From assembly GCA_021851715.1 (NCBI GenBank), contig JAJZCR010000033.1, forward strand, positions 1 through 36,634: a stretch of DNA of 36,634 bases. Reading direction: 5' to 3'. The DNA is from Planctomycetota bacterium. Its GTDB lineage: Bacteria > Planctomycetota > Phycisphaerae > WQYP01. Every line of letters begins with the position of its first letter. The stretch's first letter is position 1. The notes below the pieces were generated by a model that had not been told where the DNA came from, made no database searches, and was given only the letters and a program-made list of their open reading frames with translations. Shown here piece after piece: positions 32,074 through 36,634 of this stretch. A program made the position numbers and the translations under genes.

Positions 32074-32676
32074 TCACAGACTCGGACCGTGCTGGGCTAA
32101 ATAATCCGCCACACCGGCGGCACTGGCTTTCATGCCGGGCTTGCCTTTTTCCCACCCGGCCGGGCATACCTCGCCGTGCTTTTCAAAAAATTGCAGCGCA
32201 TCCACCATACGTATGGTTTCATCGACATTGCGCCCCAGCGGCAGATCGTTGATCACAAAATGACGAACCTTGAATTCGCGGTCAATCAGAAACGTGCCGC
32301 GCAGGGCCACCGCTTCATCGTGGAGCACGCCGTAGGATCGGCCAATATTTTTATTCAGATCCGCCGCCATCGGGTAATGCAAGTTGCCGATGCCACCCTT
32401 GTTCACAGGCGTATTTTTCCACGCCAGATGGGTGAATTGAGAATCGACGCTCACGGCCACAACGCGGGTATCGCGTTTGGTAAATTCGCCATGCCGATGG
32501 TCAAACGCCAGAATTTCCGATGGACAAACAAAGGTGAAGTCCAGCGGATAGAAAAAAACAATGCCGTAATGGCCTTCCAGATAACTCCGCAGATGAAACT
32601 TGTCGTCGATGCTGTTGTCCGGCATGACGGCGGGAACGGTAAAATCCGGAGCGAGGTGACCAATCAGAGCCTGCAT
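32074..32676 (-). CDS. 2-Cys peroxiredoxin (AhpC/Prx1 type)
   Basis: 200 residues. Reduces peroxides through the peroxidatic Cys51 (DFTFVCPSE), forming a disulfide with the resolving Cys171 (GEVCPAGW) of a partner subunit. The YPLDFTFVCPSEI and FLIDREFKVRHFVINDLPLGRN segments are hallmarks of typical 2-Cys peroxiredoxins (the last is RNVDETIR). ATG 32676 is preferred over the long upstream frame because MQALIGHLAPDF is the family N-terminus; AAGG lies nine bases upstream. No AhpF is adjacent, so it is presumably recycled by thioredoxin. Confidence 0.96.
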   Translation of the reverse strand: MQALIGHLAPDFTVPAVMPDNSIDDKFHLRSYLEGHYGIVFFYPLDFTFVCPSEILAFDHRHGEFTKRDTRVVAVSVDSQFTHLAWKNTPVNKGGIGNLHYPMAADLNKNIGRSYGVLHDEAVALRGTFLIDREFKVRHFVINDLPLGRNVDETIRMVDALQFFEKHGEVCPAGWEKGKPGMKASAAGVADYLAQHGPSL

Positions 32677-32824
32677 AAGCCATATCCTTGTCAAAAATCT
32701 TTCCGGCGGAATCGCAACGGTGCGTCCGCGCCCGGAAAATCCTATGCCGAAAAGCCGGAGAGTCAAGCGACGGCAGTCGAAATCTTTCTCTCGCCACGCA
32801 TAAATAAGCAAATGGCTGCACCGG

Positions 32825-34144
32825 CTAGGCCGCGATTGCCGCTCCTTTAGGACGCAGCCCCAGGCTGATCAGCAAAGACAGCAGCACACCCGCCACCCCC
32901 ATGATCGGAATGCTTTGATATCCGAAGAAACGCACCAGCACTCCGGCCGTGGGCGTGCCAATCACCGTGGCAATGGCGCTGGTGGAATTGTACAGGCCCT
33001 GGGCTGCGCCCTGGCTGATGGGGCTAAGTTCCGAAGCCAACTCCGTTGTGGTAACGCTTATAATGGGCCACGCCATGACGATCACGCCGAAGAACAACAG
33101 TGCCAAAGTTGCACTAAGCGGCCCACGGTGAAGCAGCACCAACGCCACCAGCCCGATAAAGCCTGTCAATCTCAACAGCAATCCACCGGAATACACTCGG
33201 GACGTACCAAAGTTGCGGGCCAGACGCCCCCCAAGAGTATAAAAAATAATCGCCACCCCCGCCGCCACTGCATACGCCAACGACGTGGCGGCTGGAAGCA
33301 CCCCAAAACTGTGATATAGAAAAATCGGGAAGTAAGCGAACACGCCGGACACCCCGAAAAACATGCAGAAAACGGCCAACATCAATTTTCCAAAGCGGGT
33401 GGGCAGCAGTTTGGTTATATTTTTGAGGCCCTCGGCGTTCAGCGGGTGAAAAAACCTCAGCATGCCCCCACCCAGAAGTTCCACGCGCGAAAATCGCGCC
33501 AGGGCGGCAAAATCCAGGTGCAGCCGGGCGGGGCTAAGCGAGTCACTGCCTAATTCGGATTTTTTGGGCAGGCCAAAACCGCCCAGCAGCATAGCCGGAA
33601 TCATCAGGCCCGCACCGATCCACAGCCCCAACGGAATGTTGGTGGCGGCGAACACCCCGGCCAGCACCAGGCCAAGTACCTGGCCCACGCCATTAAAAGT
33701 TTGTAACCAGCCAATGCGGGAAGTCCATTCCTCCCTCGGCGAAAACTCCACGATAAAGAGTGTTGCACAGGTGGAAACGGCGGTGCTGGCGATACCTGCC
33801 ATCAAGGCCAGCGGCAGCCAGAAGCGCATATGGTGGACCAGTGGAAAAACGGCGATCGCGGCCATGAGAAAAACAAACCCGGCAAAGAAAATGGGGCGGT
33901 ACAGCCTTTTCGATTCCGCCATGGATCCCAGCATCGGTGAAGCCAGCGAACCCAGGTTAAATGCCCCCATGACATAGCCCACGGTGGAAAGGTGCTTGGA
34001 GATCGCCACCATCATCAGCGGAATTAAAACCGGAATAAGACCGGAGGAAAGCACCCCCAGCAGCGTGTATGCCCCGTACCATGGAGCAATCCAGCGACGC
34101 GGCGCGGTAAAAGTTTTCCAGACGATATTGTCAACCGAATTCAT
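32825..34144 (-). CDS. Major facilitator superfamily transporter
   Basis: 439 residues, almost all in hydrophobic segments, consistent with 12 TM helices in two six-helix halves separated by a charged loop near 195-225. The N-terminal half contains GAFNLGSLASPMLGSMAESKRLYRP, a variant of the MFS loop 2-3 motif (GxLaDrxGrrp). Further glycine-rich helices follow. The substrate is not predictable; drug or sugar export are both possible. The 228-base space upstream of ATG 34144 (to coaB) contains no strong promoter for this gene; TTGCCA with TAATGG is the best and is poor. It is divergent from the CoaB-like gene. Confidence 0.85.
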   Translation of the reverse strand: MNSVDNIVWKTFTAPRRWIAPWYGAYTLLGVLSSGLIPVLIPLMMVAISKHLSTVGYVMGAFNLGSLASPMLGSMAESKRLYRPIFFAGFVFLMAAIAVFPLVHHMRFWLPLALMAGIASTAVSTCATLFIVEFSPREEWTSRIGWLQTFNGVGQVLGLVLAGVFAATNIPLGLWIGAGLMIPAMLLGGFGLPKKSELGSDSLSPARLHLDFAALARFSRVELLGGGMLRFFHPLNAEGLKNITKLLPTRFGKLMLAVFCMFFGVSGVFAYFPIFLYHSFGVLPAATSLAYAVAAGVAIIFYTLGGRLARNFGTSRVYSGGLLLRLTGFIGLVALVLLHRGPLSATLALLFFGVIVMAWPIISVTTTELASELSPISQGAAQGLYNSTSAIATVIGTPTAGVLVRFFGYQSIPIMGVAGVLLSLLISLGLRPKGAAIAA

Positions 34145-34335
34145 GCACGTATTCCATGGTCACACCGCGGGGCTTCGCACACGCTCCCGCACCCGCGGCT
34201 GGAACGCCCCGCGTCAGCGCACATTCAGAGTTTATCCATTAACACATTCTCCAGGGCATGGCAAGTTGCCCGTATCCGTGGATTGGCCCCCGGCCGCCGT
34301 TGGCCACCGCATCCATCCCCGCGCCCGGACTGCGG

Positions 34336-34364
34336 TTTTCACCACGCGGCGCTGCCGCTAAGAT
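34336..34364 (+). promoter_or_regulatory. Candidate promoter of the CoaB-like gene (nearly leaderless)
   Basis: TTTTCA (34336-34341) and TAAGAT (34359-34364), 17 bases apart, each matching four of six consensus bases. The start would be near 34371, two bases before ATG 34373, so the mRNA could be leaderless, consistent with no Shine-Dalgarno. Weak sequence support. Confidence 0.35.
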
Positions 34365-34372
34365 AGGCTCTG

Positions 34373-35113
34373 ATGGAACAGGGCTTTCACATTCTGGTTA
34401 CCGCCGGCCCCACCCGCACCCCGATTGACGATGTGCGCTATTGGGCGAATATATTCACTGGTAACACCGGCCTGCAAATTGCCCTGGCCATGCGCGACCT
34501 GGGGCACGTAACGCTGTTGACATCCAATCCAGATCATCTGGCCCGGTTTGGGCCGGGTGGTGTGGACTATGATGCCCGCCTGGCCGTTATTCCATTTGTC
34601 ACCTTTGGCGATCTGGATCTGGCGCTGGCAAAAATCGTTTGCAGCCAGAGCTTCACCGCGGTTTTTATGACTGCGGCGGTTTCAGATTACCAATCAGCCG
34701 GCGCGTATTGCATCGAAAACAGCCGTCCCATTCCGGGTTCCAACCCGCCGCGATTTGAATGGATTGTGCGTGATATTCAAAAATCGAAAATCGCTTCCGA
34801 CCACGCCGGCATCGCCTTTGCCGGTACCCGCACGCCCAAACTCATAGACAAGTTTCGGCGGGAATGGAACTTTCGCGGGTTGCTTTGTAAATTCAAACTG
34901 GAAGCGGGCATCTCGGAAGAGGAATTGAAGGCCAAAGCCCAGGCCAGTCGCATCCACAGTCAGGCGGACGTTATCGTCGCCAACACCCTGGAAATGGTGC
35001 ACGGTGCCCATCCGGCGGCGTATATCATCGATGCGGCCGGCTGCCTGCGGGTAACGCGTGAAACCTTGCCGGAACAGCTCAGGGACTATCTCTCCCGGAC
35101 GCTCGGCCGTTAG
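34373..35113 (+). CDS. Phosphopantothenate-cysteine ligase-like protein (stand-alone CoaB)
   Basis: 246 residues matching the C-terminal (CoaB) half of the usual CoaBC fusion. CoaB joins 4'-phosphopantothenate and cysteine in coenzyme A synthesis, using CTP (or ATP). VTAGPTR (9-15) begins the nucleotide-binding Rossmann-like fold, TGNTG (29-33) replaces the SSGKMG loop, MTAAVSDY (99-106) matches the AAVADY motif, and an I-Q-K-S-K-I segment stands where CoaB has KIKS. FKLEAG and QADVIVANTLE are also typical. The flavin decarboxylase CoaC half is absent and no CoaC gene is in the window. The divergent loops mean that the exact reaction should be treated as probable. The TAG stop (35111-35113) overlaps the left arm of the nested inverted repeat. 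Confidence 0.82.
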   Translation: MEQGFHILVTAGPTRTPIDDVRYWANIFTGNTGLQIALAMRDLGHVTLLTSNPDHLARFGPGGVDYDARLAVIPFVTFGDLDLALAKIVCSQSFTAVFMTAAVSDYQSAGAYCIENSRPIPGSNPPRFEWIVRDIQKSKIASDHAGIAFAGTRTPKLIDKFRREWNFRGLLCKFKLEAGISEEELKAKAQASRIHSQADVIVANTLEMVHGAHPAAYIIDAAGCLRVTRETLPEQLRDYLSRTLGR

Positions 35114-35214
35114 AGCGGTTCTCAAAAGTCTTGTCGCATGTGTGGTATATATTCGTACATAAGGAACAACACATCACCTTAAAATATGCGAAATTATTGA
35201 TGAGAACTACTCTA
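35111..35214. repeat. 104-base nested inverted-repeat element (14-bp outer arms), structured RNA or MITE-like
   Basis: Outer arms TAGAGCGGTTCTCA (35111-35124) and TGAGAACTACTCTA (35201-35214) are complementary at 12 Watson-Crick positions, with one G-U and one C-A mismatch. Within them lie a second stem, TCGCATGT (35134-35141) with ATATGCGA (35184-35191), containing one G-U, and a third, TAAGG (35160-35164) with CCTTA (35177-35181). All three nest in order, so the whole forms one long hairpin. The interior is AT-rich. GCCG occurs at 35106-35109 and 35215-35218, just outside the arms with one spare base on the left. The left arm overlaps the stop codon of the CoaB-like gene. The element sits between convergent coaB and dnaB, with no poly-T exit. 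Confidence 0.7.
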
Positions 35215-35284
35215 GCCGATGGCACTGCCAAGCCCCAGCGCCACTGCCCTCATGCAGCATGTCCGGGGCCGTGCCTCTGGCACC

Positions 35285-36634
35285 TCACGAGGCTCCGTAG
35301 CCCGGGTTCCACGTAACAAAACGGGTATTGGCCGCCAGGAATGTAAGCTTTACCGTATCGCACGGGCCGTTGCGCTGTTTGGCGATGATTAACTGGGCTT
35401 CGTTGAGTTTGTCCGGATTGTTGTCCATCCATTCCTGATCGCCGCGATGCATCACGGCCTCGCGATGCAGCAGCATCACCACATCGGCATCCTGTTCAAT
35501 ACTGCCTGATTCGCGCAGATCACTGGTGCGGGGAAGCCGATTTTCACTTTCCGAGGCTCGATTCAATTGCGACAGACATATCACCGGGCAGTTCAGCTCG
35601 CGTGCCAAAGCCTTGATGCCGCGGCTGATCGAACTGATCTGCTGCTGGCGATTTTCCTCCCGCGGCGCTTCCATCAACTGCAGATAGTCAATCACCACCA
35701 TTTCGATTTGATACTCGCGCTGCATTCGCCGGGCCTTGGTGCGCAGGTCCAGCACGGTCAGCGCGGGCGTGTCATCAATATAAATTTTACCCTCCGCCAG
35801 TTGGCCCACCGCCTCGCTTAAACGATCTCGATCCTGGCGCGAAAGCATGTTGCGGCGCAAACTGTGCGAATCCACCCCGCTCCGCGAGCACAGCATGCGC
35901 TGGGCCAGTTGCTGCTTGGACATTTCCAGCGAAAACACCGCCACCGATTTGCCCAGGTCTACTCCCACATGTTCGACAATGTTCATCGCCAGTGCGGTTT
36001 TGCCCACGCTGGGCCGGGCGGCAAGCACAATCATCTCCCCGCGCTGCAGGCCGCTGGTCAGATTATCCAACTCGGTAAAACCTGTGGCCATGCCGCTCAA
36101 ATGCGAACCCGCATTGCGGTCAATCATCTCAAAGGTTTCATGCAGCACTTCAGAAAGCGGCACAACCACGCCCGATACTTTCTGCTGGGCTAAATCAAAG
36201 ATGCGCTTTTCTCCCCGATCCAGTACTTCCGTGGCACTGTCCGGACTTTCATAACATTCTTGAATGGTTTCGCCGCACGCCCCGATCAGCCGGCGCAGCA
36301 GTGCTTTATCGCGCACCACCGTGGCATAATATTCCGCATTGACTCCGGTGGGAACCGCCTCTATCAGCGTTTTAAGATGGGCGATTCCCCCCGCCTCTTC
36401 CAGCACCCCCCGATCGGTCAAACGCCCGATCAGGGCCGGCCCATCGATGGGAATGTTTTTTTCAAACATGTCCACCAGGGTCGCAAAGAGCACCCGGTGG
36501 CGATGATCAAAAAATATCTCCGGAGCGCTGGAGATCAGACACACGCTGCCCATTTTCTCCGGCATCAGCAGCAGCGAGCCTAAAAGTGCCTGTTCGGCAT
36601 CAGGATCACGGGGAGGGAGCCGCTCCAACCGCCG
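35285..36634 (-). CDS. dnaB: Replicative DNA helicase DnaB (5' end beyond the window)
   Basis: At least 448 residues; the hexameric ring helicase that unwinds DNA 5' to 3' at the fork. The N-terminal domain, with DPDAEQALLGSLLL, appears at once, so only a few residues are missing beyond the right edge. The TTG at 36628 is probably not the true start. The RecA-like domain has Walker A ARPSVGKT (about 204-211 counted from 36628), VFSLEMSKQQLAQRM (DnaB motif H1a), Walker B MVVIDYLQLM and ICLSQLNRASE. The C-terminus shows DLRESGSIEQDAD and the usual IIAKQRNGPCDTVKL. No intein is present. It is convergent with the CoaB-like gene, with the nested inverted repeat in the 171-base gap. Confidence 0.96.
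   Translation of the reverse strand, partial: RRLERLPPRDPDAEQALLGSLLLMPEKMGSVCLISSAPEIFFDHRHRVLFATLVDMFEKNIPIDGPALIGRLTDRGVLEEAGGIAHLKTLIEAVPTGVNAEYYATVVRDKALLRRLIGACGETIQECYESPDSATEVLDRGEKRIFDLAQQKVSGVVVPLSEVLHETFEMIDRNAGSHLSGMATGFTELDNLTSGLQRGEMIVLAARPSVGKTALAMNIVEHVGVDLGKSVAVFSLEMSKQQLAQRMLCSRSGVDSHSLRRNMLSRQDRDRLSEAVGQLAEGKIYIDDTPALTVLDLRTKARRMQREYQIEMVVIDYLQLMEAPREENRQQQISSISRGIKALARELNCPVICLSQLNRASESENRLPRTSDLRESGSIEQDADVVMLLHREAVMHRGDQEWMDNNPDKLNEAQLIIAKQRNGPCDTVKLTFLAANTRFVTWNPGYGAS

Noticed and set aside
35131..35316. 61-codon plus-strand frame after the CoaB-like gene
   Set aside because: It lies in the inverted-repeat element and the dnaB end, has no ribosome-binding site, and has no protein-like composition.
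1..36634. CRISPR arrays, insertion sequences, prophage, rRNA
   Set aside because: No regularly spaced direct repeats, transposase or integrase frames, or rRNA-like sequence were seen on reading either strand.

Overview
The window is gene-dense, GC-rich bacterial chromosome with about 28 protein genes and one tRNA. It has no rRNA, insertion sequence, prophage or CRISPR array. The gene set points to Planctomycetota, probably a Phycisphaerae-like lineage: an adenosylcobalamin-dependent (class II) ribonucleotide reductase of about 1200 residues with a TSCPD domain, a Hanks-type Ser/Thr kinase, an oversized prepilin peptidase, an NtrC-type response regulator, a Zn-site-degenerate amidase-fold protein, and an alpha-fucosidase-like or beta-galactosidase-like glycosidase. 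This placement is an inference from gene content only; no marker gene was compared.

Layout. 1-2.7 kb: tRNA-Leu(CAA), a small HTH protein, a radical SAM enzyme on the minus strand and a metallophosphatase. 2.8-6.2 kb: yidC-mnmE, a classic membrane insertase plus tRNA-modification pair. 6.2-8.9 kb (minus): a metallophosphoesterase, a Ser/Thr kinase and a membrane-anchored amidase-fold protein. 9.3-15.5 kb (plus): a tight run of a two-TM coiled-coil protein, fmt, a sigma-54 response regulator, ispF, ruvC and prepilin peptidase. 15.6-21.5 kb (minus): a secreted HEAT-like protein, nrdJ and dcd. Dcd (dCTP to dUTP) and NrdJ (NTP/NDP to dNTP) form a deoxynucleotide-supply unit. 21.5-21.9 kb: an AT-rich divergent intergenic region with two consensus DnaA boxes. 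21.9-23.1 kb: mutY. 23.3-30.3 kb: a B12-binding-type radical SAM protein and an amidohydrolase (one operon), a divergent SDR oxidoreductase, a glycosidase-like protein and a cysteine desulfurase. 30.7-34.1 kb: a methyltransferase, a TlpA-like thioredoxin, a 2-Cys peroxiredoxin and an MFS transporter. 34.4-36.6 kb: a stand-alone CoaB-like protein, a 104-base nested inverted-repeat element and dnaB, which runs off the right edge.

Most genes are ordinary housekeeping genes. The parts that conventional annotation does not explain are two. The first is the DnaA-box, palindrome and AT-rich region between dcd-nrdJ and mutY, which could be an origin or a DnaA/NrdR-controlled promoter. The second is the nested inverted repeat whose left arm begins on the coaB stop codon. 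Secondary points are an amidase-fold protein that appears to have lost its zinc ligands, and an MnmE with an altered switch II. I did not find a clear multi-gene system that I could call new.
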